From Fictibacillus gelatini DSM 15865 (GTDB lineage: Bacteria > Bacillota > Bacilli > Bacillales > Fictibacillaceae), in assembly GCF_000430745.1 (NCBI RefSeq), contig NZ_KE387229.1:55729-119728 (forward strand): a stretch of DNA of 64,000 nucleotides, given 5' to 3'. Below the pieces are notes generated by a model. That model worked only from the letters and a program-made list of their open reading frames with translations. It made no database searches and was not told the DNA's origin. This document shows, piece by piece, positions 9,014 to 17,631 of the stretch. Both the position numbers and the translations under genes were made by a program. Position 1 is the first letter of the stretch. Each line of letters opens with the position of its first letter.

Positions 9014-9177
9014 TTGGACAATAAACAGTGGATTTCCGATAATAAATCGATTCCATCGGACAATAAATGGCCTGTGTCGGACAATAAAATGAGTAGTTTT
9101 TTCGCTTATTGTCCAAAAGTAAAATTTTATTGTCTAAACCGGATGATTTATTGTCTAAATAAGAGCACTTATTGTCC
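9014..9177. repeat. 21-nt-period repeat array A, four direct plus four inverted 9-nt cores
   Basis: GGACAATAA-type cores start at 9016, 9037 (variant CGATAATAA), 9058 and 9079, exactly 21 nt apart. Inverted cores TTATTGTCC/T start at 9106, 9127, 9148 and 9169, again exactly 21 nt apart. The 12-nt spacers are not conserved and do not pair with one another, so only the cores could form a ladder-like long hairpin. The array fills the gap between the dead galU and the convergent chain-length gene (8855-9327), where I see no gene. Both strands have short spurious ORFs made of seven-residue repeats. Confidence 0.85.
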
Positions 9178-9292
9178 GAGAACGAAACCAGTTTAAATGA
9201 TGTAACGATTCGTGACCGTTTTTCCTCATTTCGCAGATCTAACAAGGTGTTCTTAAAATAAGGATGCTCACTTTTTTAGAAGGGGCACTAGA

Positions 9293-9321
9293 AAAAGTCC
9301 ATCCTTTTGGAATGGACTTTT
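9293..9321 (-). terminator. Terminator of the minus-strand polysaccharide operon
   Basis: AAAAGTCCATCC pairs with GGAATGGACTTTT (one bulged A) just beyond the stop of the chain-length gene. Confidence 0.7.
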
Positions 9322-9327
9322 CGAATT

Positions 9328-10056
9328 TTATTCAATTGAAGTCATAATTCCGCCGACTTCCTTATTTTCATGGCGCTCCCTGAAAATCTCCGGTAGCAAT
9401 AAGAGCGTGGCGCTAAGCATTATTCCGATCAGTAATCCTAATGCCGCTTGATGCAAAGGATTTGCCTTTAAAGGAACGATCGTTGGCTGATCAATGATTT
9501 CCGCAGGTTTCACTTTATACAAACTGGATTGTAATTCAAACAACAATTTTTCCCGGTTGACTTTCCCCTCGTCGCTTGAAACATTCAAATTCTTAACCTG
9601 GTTTATTTTTTGCTGCAACAAGGCGGTCCACTTGTCTTTTTCAGAATCGCTTTTTTGCAAAAATGCATCGACAATTTGCCTTAACATCCTTTTAGCATTC
9701 GATTGGTTTCCATCTGTCAATGAAACGGTCATAATCGTGTCTGACTCTTGCAAAATGTCCAAGTTGTCTTTGAGTCCATCCGTTTTTTTGTCTAATCCAT
9801 CAATGTCGGAAAGAAACTCCTTGCTTGTGATTAACTGCTTTGCTTTAGCCACTGTATTGTAGGAAGAATTATCAAATTGGCCAAGCGATATTTTGGCCGT
9901 TGCCTCATACGAAGAGGAAGACATGACTGCTGTGAAATAGGCAACCACCGTCGTTAAAACTGGGACCAATAAAAAGAGAAGGAAATACTTCCGCAATCGC
10001 CCCATTATTCTATTAATCGAGTTTTTCAATTCGCTGTCCATAGACGACTCCTTCAT
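9328..10056 (-). CDS. Wzz/YveK-type chain-length determinant protein
   Basis: 242 aa. Two membrane helices, at about residues 24-46 and 208-225, bracket an extracytoplasmic coiled-coil-forming domain, the layout of Wzz/polysaccharide co-polymerases and of Gram-positive YveK/CapA tyrosine kinase modulators. No kinase domain or kinase gene adjoins. It probably sets polymer chain length together with the ligase/polymerase upstream, with which it overlaps. Two starts are possible: ATG at 10056 (GGAG 8 nt upstream) or ATG at 10041 (AAGGAG 6 nt upstream). Last gene of its operon. Confidence 0.8.
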   Translation of the reverse strand: MKESSMDSELKNSINRIMGRLRKYFLLFLLVPVLTTVVAYFTAVMSSSSYEATAKISLGQFDNSSYNTVAKAKQLITSKEFLSDIDGLDKKTDGLKDNLDILQESDTIMTVSLTDGNQSNAKRMLRQIVDAFLQKSDSEKDKWTALLQQKINQVKNLNVSSDEGKVNREKLLFELQSSLYKVKPAEIIDQPTIVPLKANPLHQAALGLLIGIMLSATLLLLPEIFRERHENKEVGGIMTSIE

Positions 10057-11503
10057 GTTTTATTCTCCAATAATTGATAAATCCAATCGCAAATGCGAAC
10101 AATAGCCATAAATAATTTAGGGCAATTTGTGAGCTCGGGCTGATGCATGAAAGGGAAAATGCGATCATGCCGCCGATCAGGCCTTCGCTGATCATTCGGT
10201 CACAGCCTCTTGCCTGCTTGAATATAAAAATGAGCCGGCAAATAATCCAGGCATATAGCAAAATATAGCCAACAAAAACCGCCATCCCATAGTTGACCAA
10301 TATTTCGACCCACCAATTATGGACATTGACAATTCCAGCTGTCGGATATTTGCCAAAGTGCCCCATGTAAAACTCTGCATTTCCGGGTCCAATTCCAAAC
10401 CCGAAGCTTTGTTGAAAAAACAGCAAGCCATTTTTGATCAAGTTGGAGCGAATGTCAACAGATGCATTTTCTTTCGCTGGGCCAATCATTAAACTATCGA
10501 CGATCTGTTTGGCAAAATGAATGAACTCCAGCACTTTTTCTGTATAGATGGCCGATAGGAGAACACCTCCCGCCAAACCAATGACCATCAGCCCGACTTT
10601 CGCCCTTCGGCTTGCCAAAAATAAAAACCAAAAGCCCATCCCAAGGCAAACTGCGATAAAATTGGCTCTCGATGACGTCAAGAGAAGAATATACAATGAT
10701 AAGATAAGGAAAACGGCTCCTATCCATCTAAACGCGAGATGCTTTGCCCGGTGGACAAAAGAAAGCAGCAGAAAAAAACTAACCGCTATGAAACTCGCAA
10801 AATCATTTTCATTAACAAATACGGCTGTCGGGATGCCATGTTGATCAGCCGGGGCCATCTTCATTCTCGAAACCGGCAAATAGAGATGGGTGACATGATT
10901 CCAAAGGCCAATCGCAACAAGCAGGAGAAACATGCCAATCCATATATAAAACAGATGCCGAAAATGGCTCTGTTCTTGAAAAAAGAAAACGATAAAAAAG
11001 ATAAGGGAAATTCCAATCCCCAGGAAAATAATGGACAGGGCCCCCATTTTAAGCGAACGTGACCAACTTAGCGATGCAATGGCATATACCACCCAAAAAA
11101 GATGAAAAAGCAATGCCGGTTTTACCTTTACCCGCCGAAAGTCCAGTTGGATTCTATTTTGCGCGATGAAAATGGCCGTCACAAACAGCAGCATGAGATA
11201 GATCATTCGATAGGGAAATAGACTGATTGGCCCTACTTGAATGTTAAGAACGGCCGCCCCCAAAAAAGAGCTGATGATTAACAAATAGAGCAAGAACGCT
11301 GGCAATGATAGTGAGGCGATCTGTTTTCTAAGGTGCCATACGCCGATTAAGACCACCAGATAGATCACGGAGAGCCCCGCCATAAGCTTTGCCGATTGAA
11401 ATGGAAGATGGCTTGTAAGAATGGTTCCTGCAAACAATGAAAAACAGACTGCTAGTATGATTTGAACAAACTTAGACTGGATGAGGGTCCAAAGGTTAAA
11501 CAT
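10013..11503 (-). CDS. O-antigen ligase / polymerase family membrane protein (Wzy-like)
   Basis: 496 aa from the ATG at 11503; an upstream in-frame TTG at 11527 is less likely. About eleven to twelve membrane helices with a large extracytoplasmic loop late in the protein containing FGFGIGPGNAEFYMGHFGKY and NVHNWWVEILVNYG; this GxGxGN / HN-W pattern marks the O-antigen ligase-polymerase (PF04932) family. In this context it is the best candidate for the polymerase of the repeat unit, or for its ligation to the wall. The 3' end overlaps the chain-length gene by about 44 nt. Confidence 0.8.
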   Translation of the reverse strand: MFNLWTLIQSKFVQIILAVCFSLFAGTILTSHLPFQSAKLMAGLSVIYLVVLIGVWHLRKQIASLSLPAFLLYLLIISSFLGAAVLNIQVGPISLFPYRMIYLMLLFVTAIFIAQNRIQLDFRRVKVKPALLFHLFWVVYAIASLSWSRSLKMGALSIIFLGIGISLIFFIVFFFQEQSHFRHLFYIWIGMFLLLVAIGLWNHVTHLYLPVSRMKMAPADQHGIPTAVFVNENDFASFIAVSFFLLLSFVHRAKHLAFRWIGAVFLILSLYILLLTSSRANFIAVCLGMGFWFLFLASRRAKVGLMVIGLAGGVLLSAIYTEKVLEFIHFAKQIVDSLMIGPAKENASVDIRSNLIKNGLLFFQQSFGFGIGPGNAEFYMGHFGKYPTAGIVNVHNWWVEILVNYGMAVFVGYILLYAWIICRLIFIFKQARGCDRMISEGLIGGMIAFSLSCISPSSQIALNYLWLLFAFAIGFINYWRIKHEGVVYGQRIEKLD

Positions 11504-11587
11504 TATTTCATATGCCCCTTTCCACAACTTCCCCGTTGAAGGAGGCCGCCGCCCTCATTTTCTTCAGGGCGGCCATATCAATCCGGG

Positions 11588-12298
11588 TCATTCTTGATTT
11601 CTCAACAGCTGGTTTTGAGGGACTTCCCTCAGCTTTTTGGCCGGACAGCCCGCCACAATTTCTTCCTTGAGAACGTCCTTTGTCACGACGCTCCCGGCGG
11701 CAACGGCTCCATCCTCCCCAATCACTTTACCCGGCAAAATCGTGGCATTTGCCCCAATCCTGCCGCCCTGTTTAACCGTAATCCCTTTGAAATGATCAAA
11801 TCGTTCTTTCGATCTTGCCATGAAATTATCATTGGTTGTCACGACACCCGGAGCGACGAAAACAAAATCTTCAAGTTCTGAGTATGCCGTGATGTAGCAA
11901 TTCGTCTCGAGCTTGCATTTCTTTCCGATCACGCAATCATTTTCGACTGCAACCCCGCGGCCAACGATCGTTTGATGGCCTATAGCCACCCGCTCCCTGA
12001 TCGTCGCGAGATCGGCTATAAAACAATCGTTTTCGATCACAGCACCTGCATAAATGATAGAAGATGTGCCAATTGTCACCCCTGAACCGATTTTCGCCGG
12101 GGGAAGTGTTTTTAATTCAGGCAGCGCCGAATTTTTTGCCCTCAACGGCTGCTTTCCGATCACGGCATTGTCCTGGATGACGCAGTTTTCGCCGATGGAA
12201 ACCCCATCATAGATGACGACATTATGGCCGATGATGACATTGTCGCCAAATGTAACATCCGTTCTGATAACAACATTTTGCCCTAGTTGCACTGTCAA
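11588..12298 (-). CDS. Hexapeptide-repeat N-acetyltransferase (WbpD/WlbB-like)
   Basis: 236 aa. TTG start with GAGGGGG 8 nt upstream. Almost the whole protein is left-handed beta-helix hexapeptides (VVIRTDVTFGDNVIIG, VVIYDGVSIGENCV, ATILPGKVIGEDGAVAAGS), ending in the family's AGCPAKKLR. Such enzymes transfer acetyl from acetyl-CoA to a sugar amine. Directly downstream of the DegT aminotransferase, the natural role is 3-N-acetylation of UDP-2-acetamido-3-amino-2,3-dideoxyglucuronate. The substrate is inferred from the four-enzyme set. Confidence 0.82.
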   Translation of the reverse strand: MTVQLGQNVVIRTDVTFGDNVIIGHNVVIYDGVSIGENCVIQDNAVIGKQPLRAKNSALPELKTLPPAKIGSGVTIGTSSIIYAGAVIENDCFIADLATIRERVAIGHQTIVGRGVAVENDCVIGKKCKLETNCYITAYSELEDFVFVAPGVVTTNDNFMARSKERFDHFKGITVKQGGRIGANATILPGKVIGEDGAVAAGSVVTKDVLKEEIVAGCPAKKLREVPQNQLLRNQE

Positions 12299-12312
12299 TT
12301 TCGTAGCCCCCT

Positions 12313-13446
12313 CTATTTGTTGTAAAATGAAGCAATTTGCTCCACGACATATTCTTGCTGTTCCAATGTCAATTCCGGAAACATCGGCAATGAGAGAGCT
12401 TCCCGTGCCGCCCTTTCTGCTTCTGGCAAATCGCCTGGCTGATAGCCCAACTCGTGAAAAACAGGCTGCAAGTGGAGCGGCTGAGGATAGTAAACCATTG
12501 TGCTGACGCCCCGCTCCTTTAAAAATTGCTGCAGCTCATTTCTGCGCTCGGCCCGAATCGTATATTGATGAAACACGTGTTCATTGTGCGCTTCAACATA
12601 TGGCGTAACAACACCCTCTTTCAAGTAATCGGAGAAAAGGGATGTATAGATGCCGGCCTTTTCCGTGCGCAATTCATTCCATCTCTTTAAATACCGGAAT
12701 TTCACATTCAAAACGCCAGCCTGCAATTCGTCTAAACGGCTATTTAGCCCGAGAATATGGTGATAATACTTCGGCTTGCTTCCATGCACGCGGATGACCT
12801 TTGCCGTCTCGGCGATTTCTTCGTCTTTTGTGACGATCATGCCGCCGTCCCCGTATGCACCGAGGTTTTTTGTCGGGAAAAAGCTGTAGCATGCCGCCGT
12901 TCCCAGTTCCCCGGGGCTTTTCCCTTTATATGCTGAGCCAATGGCCTGTGCGGCGTCTTCGATAATGGCCAAATGATGCTTTCTCGCAAGCTCCACAATC
13001 GGATCCATATCCGCCATCTGGCCATACAAATGAACCGGTATGATGGCCGCGGTTTTATCTGTGATCGCTTCCTTTACTTTTTCAGGATCGATATTGTACG
13101 TTTTTGGGTCAATGTCAACAAACACCGGAATGGCCCCTGCCCGCGCCACTGCCCCTGCCGTCGCGAAGAACGTAAACGAAGGCACAATGACTTCATCGCC
13201 AGGCTGGATCCCGCATGCCAACAAAGAAATATGCAAAGCGTCGCTTCCGCTGGCAACCCCTATACCATAGTGAACATTGCTGAACGTTGCAATGTCTTCT
13301 TCAAGTTGTTTAACATGGCTGCCTAAAATAAATCGGGAGCCGGAAATAATCTCCTCGAGCGTTTGATTGATCTCTTGTTTAAGGCTTGCGTATTGTTCGG
13401 TTAGATCAAGCATCGGTACATTCATTTGCATCATCGCGTTTTCCAT
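12313..13446 (-). CDS. PLP-dependent sugar aminotransferase (DegT/DnrJ/EryC1, WbpE/WlbC-like)
   Basis: 377 aa; ATG with AAAGGTGG about 9 nt upstream. Family marks: VASGSDALHISLLA, VPSFTFFATAGAVARAG, VDIDPKTYNID, IEDAAQAIGSAYKG and the PLP lysine in SFFPTKNLGAYGDGGM (about residue 186). It uses glutamate to aminate a keto-sugar nucleotide. With the Gfo/Idh dehydrogenase it would convert the 3-keto uronate to the 3-amino form; in the P. aeruginosa system the glutamate-derived 2-oxoglutarate also recycles the dehydrogenase cofactor. 14 nt separate it from the acetyltransferase. Confidence 0.87.
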   Translation of the reverse strand: MENAMMQMNVPMLDLTEQYASLKQEINQTLEEIISGSRFILGSHVKQLEEDIATFSNVHYGIGVASGSDALHISLLACGIQPGDEVIVPSFTFFATAGAVARAGAIPVFVDIDPKTYNIDPEKVKEAITDKTAAIIPVHLYGQMADMDPIVELARKHHLAIIEDAAQAIGSAYKGKSPGELGTAACYSFFPTKNLGAYGDGGMIVTKDEEIAETAKVIRVHGSKPKYYHHILGLNSRLDELQAGVLNVKFRYLKRWNELRTEKAGIYTSLFSDYLKEGVVTPYVEAHNEHVFHQYTIRAERRNELQQFLKERGVSTMVYYPQPLHLQPVFHELGYQPGDLPEAERAAREALSLPMFPELTLEQQEYVVEQIASFYNK

Positions 13447-13494
13447 TTCTTATTGCCACCTTTTTTGGATATTTTTTCAAATCGTTTAATTGCT

Positions 13495-14643
13495 TTAACT
13501 TATGTCCAAAACCGCTTCGTTTGGGAGATGAAGCGATTCATACAAACGGACGAGTTCCTCGCTTTCTTTTTCCCAATTGTACTTTTCAATTACAGCCTTC
13601 CTTCCGTTTTCCCCCATTCGCCTTGCCTCTTCGGGGTGGTCGATAAGCCATTTCATCGCCTTCGCAATCTCTTCAGGATGTAAAGGATTTACGCAAATCC
13701 CACATTGATTCCCTTCGACAAATTCGCGCCATAACGGAAAATTCGAGGCGATGGATGGAATTCCCGCCGCCATATATTCAAAGAGCTTAATCGGGTACGA
13801 CACCATATATCTTGGCTCGGGATGAAGCAGCACAAGCCCGGCGCGCGCCTTCGCTAGCTGTTCCACGACGGCTTCTCTATCCAGCCAGCCTTTATCGTCC
13901 ACAAATCGCCAGCCTGGCAATTCTTTCACTTCATCTTTCAATGGCTCCGGGCTGAAGTTGCCCGCAAGAACAAGCTTCTCTTCGCTCCGGCGGTTAAGAA
14001 CGTCCATTGCCTCCACCATTTGCTTGATGCCGCGCAAATAGGTAATTCCGCCAATATATATGAAATGCCTCCGATCCTGGCCGTTCGTTTCTAAAACGCT
14101 TTTCTCCTTTAGCAACTCTTGTAAAATCGGGAAATTATGAATGATTACCGTATTTGGATTATAGGTTTGAAACCTTTCACCAATCGTTGGCGTCGCCGCA
14201 ACGACGGCATCAAAGCGCCTGGAAGCAAATCTTTCAATGGTTTTTACAAAAGATGAAACCCATTTCCGGAGCGGCTTTGGAATCCACTGTTTGGACAACA
14301 CTTGCTCAGGAACGTCTTCATGCACGTCATAAATGACTTTTTTTCCTTTCCATTTAAGCAAGAGCCCGATTCCGATCAACTCGGGATCGTGGAAATGATA
14401 AATATCGGCGCCCTGGGCCAATCCCTCTTTATAGACAGCCCAGGAGGCCTTGATCATGCGCACGAGCCGGTTATTCGCGTTTGACCTGGCCCCGGCCACT
14501 TTTACGCCATTGCGGATGCAGCTTTCCGTATTTGTCGCCACGAGCGTTACATCATGTCCGGCTTTACGGAGGGAACAACATTCTTTGACAAATATTCTGA
14601 TGTCATCAGCGGGGTGGACAGAAGTTAAATGACAAATTTTCAT
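13495..14643 (-). CDS. Glycosyltransferase family 4 (first gene of the aminosugar operon)
   Basis: 382 aa. GT-B fold: an N-terminal HPADDIRIFVKECCSLRKAG segment (residues 10-29), IYHFHDPELIGIGLLLKWKG, then a donor domain with FIYIGGITYLRGIKQMVEA and LFEYMAAGIPSIASNFP. Soluble or peripheral at the cytoplasmic face. It leads the minus-strand operon that continues with the aminotransferase, acetyltransferase, polymerase and chain-length genes, and is preceded by a PHO-box-like array at 14753-14791. Specific sugar unknown. Confidence 0.83.
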   Translation of the reverse strand: MKICHLTSVHPADDIRIFVKECCSLRKAGHDVTLVATNTESCIRNGVKVAGARSNANNRLVRMIKASWAVYKEGLAQGADIYHFHDPELIGIGLLLKWKGKKVIYDVHEDVPEQVLSKQWIPKPLRKWVSSFVKTIERFASRRFDAVVAATPTIGERFQTYNPNTVIIHNFPILQELLKEKSVLETNGQDRRHFIYIGGITYLRGIKQMVEAMDVLNRRSEEKLVLAGNFSPEPLKDEVKELPGWRFVDDKGWLDREAVVEQLAKARAGLVLLHPEPRYMVSYPIKLFEYMAAGIPSIASNFPLWREFVEGNQCGICVNPLHPEEIAKAMKWLIDHPEEARRMGENGRKAVIEKYNWEKESEELVRLYESLHLPNEAVLDIS

Positions 14644-14752
14644 AAATTATGTTTCACAACCTTTGATTCAATCGTTAGTGTACGTAAGAAAAACGGTTTA
14701 TTTTTAAACTTCTATCTATAGTTCCACCATACAATATTTCAAGCTTCTGGAC

Positions 14753-14791
14753 GGTAAAGGTTACGTTAAGAGATTGTAAACGGAATATGAA
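14753..14791 (-). promoter_or_regulatory. PHO-box-like array 3, before the GT4/aminotransferase operon
   Basis: Read on the minus strand: TTCATA, TTTACA, TTAACG, TTTACC, each separated by exactly 5 nt (plus-strand starts 14786, 14775, 14764, 14753). This is the canonical four-hexamer, 11-bp-period PhoP layout. The -10 is not clear; AAATAT-like bases lie about 12 nt further on. The gap 14644-14839 holds nothing else I can support. Confidence 0.65.
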
Positions 14792-14839
14792 GAAACCGGT
14801 CCTTTCATCTTTGTTAGAAAAGTGCCGCATCGCTTTACC

Positions 14840-16171
14840 TCAGGCATGGCGCCTCAGTTTTACCTTCATAGCCGCCCGTTTGTACAATCGGATGTCTTCT
14901 TTTTTTATGAGAAGAAAACGATGAAACGGCTCTTTTGTCACTATGCGGAACATGAACGCTTTGCATATGAAGCTGACAAAATACGTTATCGTGGCAGCCA
15001 GCGCCGCCCCGGCCAATCCATGTTTCGGGATGAGAAAAACATTCAATATGAAATTGAATCCAACGTTGAAAATGGAAAGATACATGTTAAGCTCCGGCTT
15101 CCCTCTTCCCGCAATATCATTTGATAGAATTTTTTCAACCGACAAAAAGGCAATGCCGGGGAGCATGATTTGCAACAAACCAGCACTCTCCCTGTATTCC
15201 CCGCCAAATAAATAAACGATCAAATCCTTTGCGACGAGCGCGCCGATGATGGCCAATGAAACCGATAGGGCCAAAATGTTTCTGCTGACGACCGATGTTA
15301 GCCGGTTCCGTTCTTCTTCCGACTCACAGGATGCGACTTTCGGATACAGCACATTCGAAAACGACGCCGCAAAAATGGTCAGGCGCTCCCCGATATTCAT
15401 CGCCGTCACATAGATCCCGACGGCACTGTCGACCATGAAATATCCGATCAAAAAAATGACGATTCGATAATTGAGAAAGCTCGCAAAATTGCTAATGTGT
15501 ACTTTCAATCCATATTTCACGGATTTTTTAAAGTAAGCGAAAGAAAATGAGTGTAATCTTGCCTTCAACTTATGCTGCTTTTTCAGCGCCCGGATCATGA
15601 ACATAACCGTAATGAGGTTCCCGGAAATAAACGCCGAAATCGCTCCTACAAGCCCCCACCCTAACACAAGCGTAAATAGCACAATGGACGCAAGGATGGA
15701 AAATTGATTGATCACCATCGCCGTGTTGTACAGTTTAAAATCTTGCAGCCCTTGAAAAACGGTTTGGAAAAATTCCCGCAAGAACATGAACGGCAATGAA
15801 AGCAAGCAAAAATAGAGCAGCACGTGCGGCGTTTGGTTAAAAAAATGGTCGGAAAAAAAGTAGATGACAACAGCGCCAACCATCATACTGATGAAACTGA
15901 GAAAAAGGCCGCTCAAAATGTTGTTATTATAAACCGTATTTAACTCGACTTCGCCTTTGCTGACATAATAAATCGTCGATGTATTGATCCCGAGAGTAAG
16001 GAAAGTCAATAGAACCGTCGGAAGCAATGTGATCAGTGAATATTTCCCCTGTCTCCCCGGCCCAAGAATGCGGGCGAGGACAACTAAGAGCAAAACACCG
16101 ATGGCAATATTGGCAATCTGCCTTGTAAACGTCAGAAAACTATTTTGTAAAAAGCTTCGGTTATCACCCAT
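14840..16171 (-). CDS. Polysaccharide flippase (Wzx/MATE-like)
   Basis: 443 aa with about twelve membrane helices, of the polysaccharide transporter (RfbX/Wzx) family. The N-terminus SFLTFTRQIANIAIGVLLL is typical, followed by ARILGPGRQGKYSLI. It flips undecaprenyl-diphosphate-linked repeat units across the membrane for polymerisation. Its start overlaps the preceding glycosyltransferase by 8 nt, so both are translated from the unit led by PHO-box-like array 2. C-terminal residues are basic, consistent with a cytoplasmic end. Confidence 0.85.
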   Translation of the reverse strand: MGDNRSFLQNSFLTFTRQIANIAIGVLLLVVLARILGPGRQGKYSLITLLPTVLLTFLTLGINTSTIYYVSKGEVELNTVYNNNILSGLFLSFISMMVGAVVIYFFSDHFFNQTPHVLLYFCLLSLPFMFLREFFQTVFQGLQDFKLYNTAMVINQFSILASIVLFTLVLGWGLVGAISAFISGNLITVMFMIRALKKQHKLKARLHSFSFAYFKKSVKYGLKVHISNFASFLNYRIVIFLIGYFMVDSAVGIYVTAMNIGERLTIFAASFSNVLYPKVASCESEEERNRLTSVVSRNILALSVSLAIIGALVAKDLIVYLFGGEYRESAGLLQIMLPGIAFLSVEKILSNDIAGRGKPELNMYLSIFNVGFNFILNVFLIPKHGLAGAALAATITYFVSFICKAFMFRIVTKEPFHRFLLIKKEDIRLYKRAAMKVKLRRHA

Positions 16172-17426
16172 GTGAACGAAAATCCCATCGTTTTAAATTC
16201 CTAAAAAAGGTGTTGTAATTCTGCTCGGCGTTATAGCGTTCCCGCCACATTTTATAGGCATTTAGGCGATACTTTTTCTTCTCTTCTTCCGGCAATCCGA
16301 TAAACGTTTCGATACACTCATTTAGCCGCTCTGGCGATACATTTGGATCAAGCAAAATGCCCGTATGTTCATTGACCACTTCTTTTACGCCTCCAACATT
16401 TGTAGCGATCACTGGAATTCCCACGCTAAACGCCTCCATGATCGTAACTGGGATCCCTTCGCTTGAGCTGACATTGATAAAAACGTCAACCGGATGGCTT
16501 TTGTAAAATTCATACACTTGCCGATTATCGAGCTGGCCTTTAAACTCAACGCTCACATTTGGCGGAAGCTCTTTTTTTGCCTTTTCTTCTATCTCAGTCC
16601 GCAAATCTCCATCGCCAATATGGGTCCAATGAATCTTTCGTTTTGAATATTTCAATCCTTCGATCAATAAATGAAGTCTTTTGACAGGCTTCATAAATGA
16701 ACAGGTGACAACCCGGAAAGTTCCGTCCTGTGAACTTCTTGCCATAAATTGAGGGCTTTCCGTGCCCAGGCGGCTAATGTAAAACTTTTCATTCACCTCA
16801 CTGTAGTTCTTCAGTAAGTAACGTTTCGCATCGGCAGATATCGGATGGACGGAATCAAGATGCCGAATCGTTTCGCGCTGCAGCGGCAAATAAGGCGGAA
16901 CGTGGTCCGCTTCGTATAAGTCGCCGCGATGGGCACGCGAAACGACCTGTATATGCTTATAGTTTTCTTTAATCATCGCCAGCGCTACCGCTGAAGGCGT
17001 TAGCCAATACGAATAAAACAAGCATTCCTCAGCATCCCCGTTATTCTTTAGCCACTGTTTTTCAATGTATTTTCGAATACGCACGGCATGTCCAAGCCAG
17101 TTGATTAAAATCAATAAAGCTTTCGGACCCATTTTTATAGCCCTTTTTGCATCCTTCATGAACCATCTTCTTGCCTGTCCGTCAAACATAACAGTGAATA
17201 GACGGCCAATATGCTTTTTTGCCTTTGATGATTCCCCGGAGATTGAATGAATCCGGGTTTGTTTTGGCACATCTCTTCTCTTACCACTTCCGTTAGCTGG
17301 AATAATATGAATTTCTTCAAATAAATTGGCAATATATTTCATTTCCGTCTCTAAAAATTGCTCACCGGGAAAAAAGGGATATCGATTGGTAAGGAGTATG
17401 ATTTTGTTCCTATTAGAGGAGACCAT
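16164..17426 (-). CDS. Glycosyltransferase family 4
   Basis: 420 aa from the ATG at 17426 with GGCGGGTGG upstream. A longer in-frame reading to 17504 would put its start codon inside the likely -10 (TATCAT, 17503-17508). The segment TNRYPFFPGEQFLETEMKYI (residues 14-33), HVVSRAHRGDLYEAD-like middle region, and donor domain with HIGDGDLRTEI and VSSSEGIPVTIMEAFSVG are typical of GT4 enzymes in Gram-positive exopolysaccharide loci. First gene of the two-gene unit with the flippase. Confidence 0.83.
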   Translation of the reverse strand: MVSSNRNKIILLTNRYPFFPGEQFLETEMKYIANLFEEIHIIPANGSGKRRDVPKQTRIHSISGESSKAKKHIGRLFTVMFDGQARRWFMKDAKRAIKMGPKALLILINWLGHAVRIRKYIEKQWLKNNGDAEECLFYSYWLTPSAVALAMIKENYKHIQVVSRAHRGDLYEADHVPPYLPLQRETIRHLDSVHPISADAKRYLLKNYSEVNEKFYISRLGTESPQFMARSSQDGTFRVVTCSFMKPVKRLHLLIEGLKYSKRKIHWTHIGDGDLRTEIEEKAKKELPPNVSVEFKGQLDNRQVYEFYKSHPVDVFINVSSSEGIPVTIMEAFSVGIPVIATNVGGVKEVVNEHTGILLDPNVSPERLNECIETFIGLPEEEKKKYRLNAYKMWRERYNAEQNYNTFFRNLKRWDFRSHG

Positions 17427-17502
17427 TTTTCCACCCGCCTTTTTGACATATTGCTCCTTTTTCTGCAAAAGTCCAAAACCAGTATTCGTTTTGCAGGGTT
17501 TC

Positions 17503-17556
17503 ATGATACGCCTTCAGTATTAAGTGGAAATAAAGCGAATGTAAATTCATTGTAAA
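17503..17556 (-). promoter_or_regulatory. PHO-box-like array 2 with -10, before GT4-flippase operon
   Basis: Read on the minus strand: TTTACA, TTTACA, TTTATT, TTAATA, each separated by exactly 5 nt (plus-strand starts 17551, 17540, 17529, 17518). A TATCAT -10 (17503-17508) follows the last hexamer after 9 nt. The best conserved of the arrays in this window. Confidence 0.7.
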
Positions 17557-17590
17557 GAGAACATCTTAGCCGGATTTCGCTTTAAATAGA

Positions 17591-17627
17591 AAAAGGCACC
17601 TATCCAATGAATGGATAGGCGCCTTTT
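17591..17627 (-). terminator. Terminator of the beta-hydroxyacid dehydrogenase gene
   Basis: AAAAGGCACCTATCC and GGATAGGCGCCTTTT pair with one A-C mismatch, next to the stop at 17632. A T-run follows on either strand. Confidence 0.75.
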
Positions 17628-17631
17628 CTTA

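Noticed and set aside
9014..9177. CRISPR array
   Set aside because: Cores are only 9 nt with 12-nt spacers and reverse orientation midway; no cas genes are in the window.
8928..9245. Reading frames on both strands across array A (66 and 105 codons)
   Set aside because: They consist of the 21-nt repeat read as seven-residue units, lack ribosome sites and change character at the array ends. Treated as non-coding.
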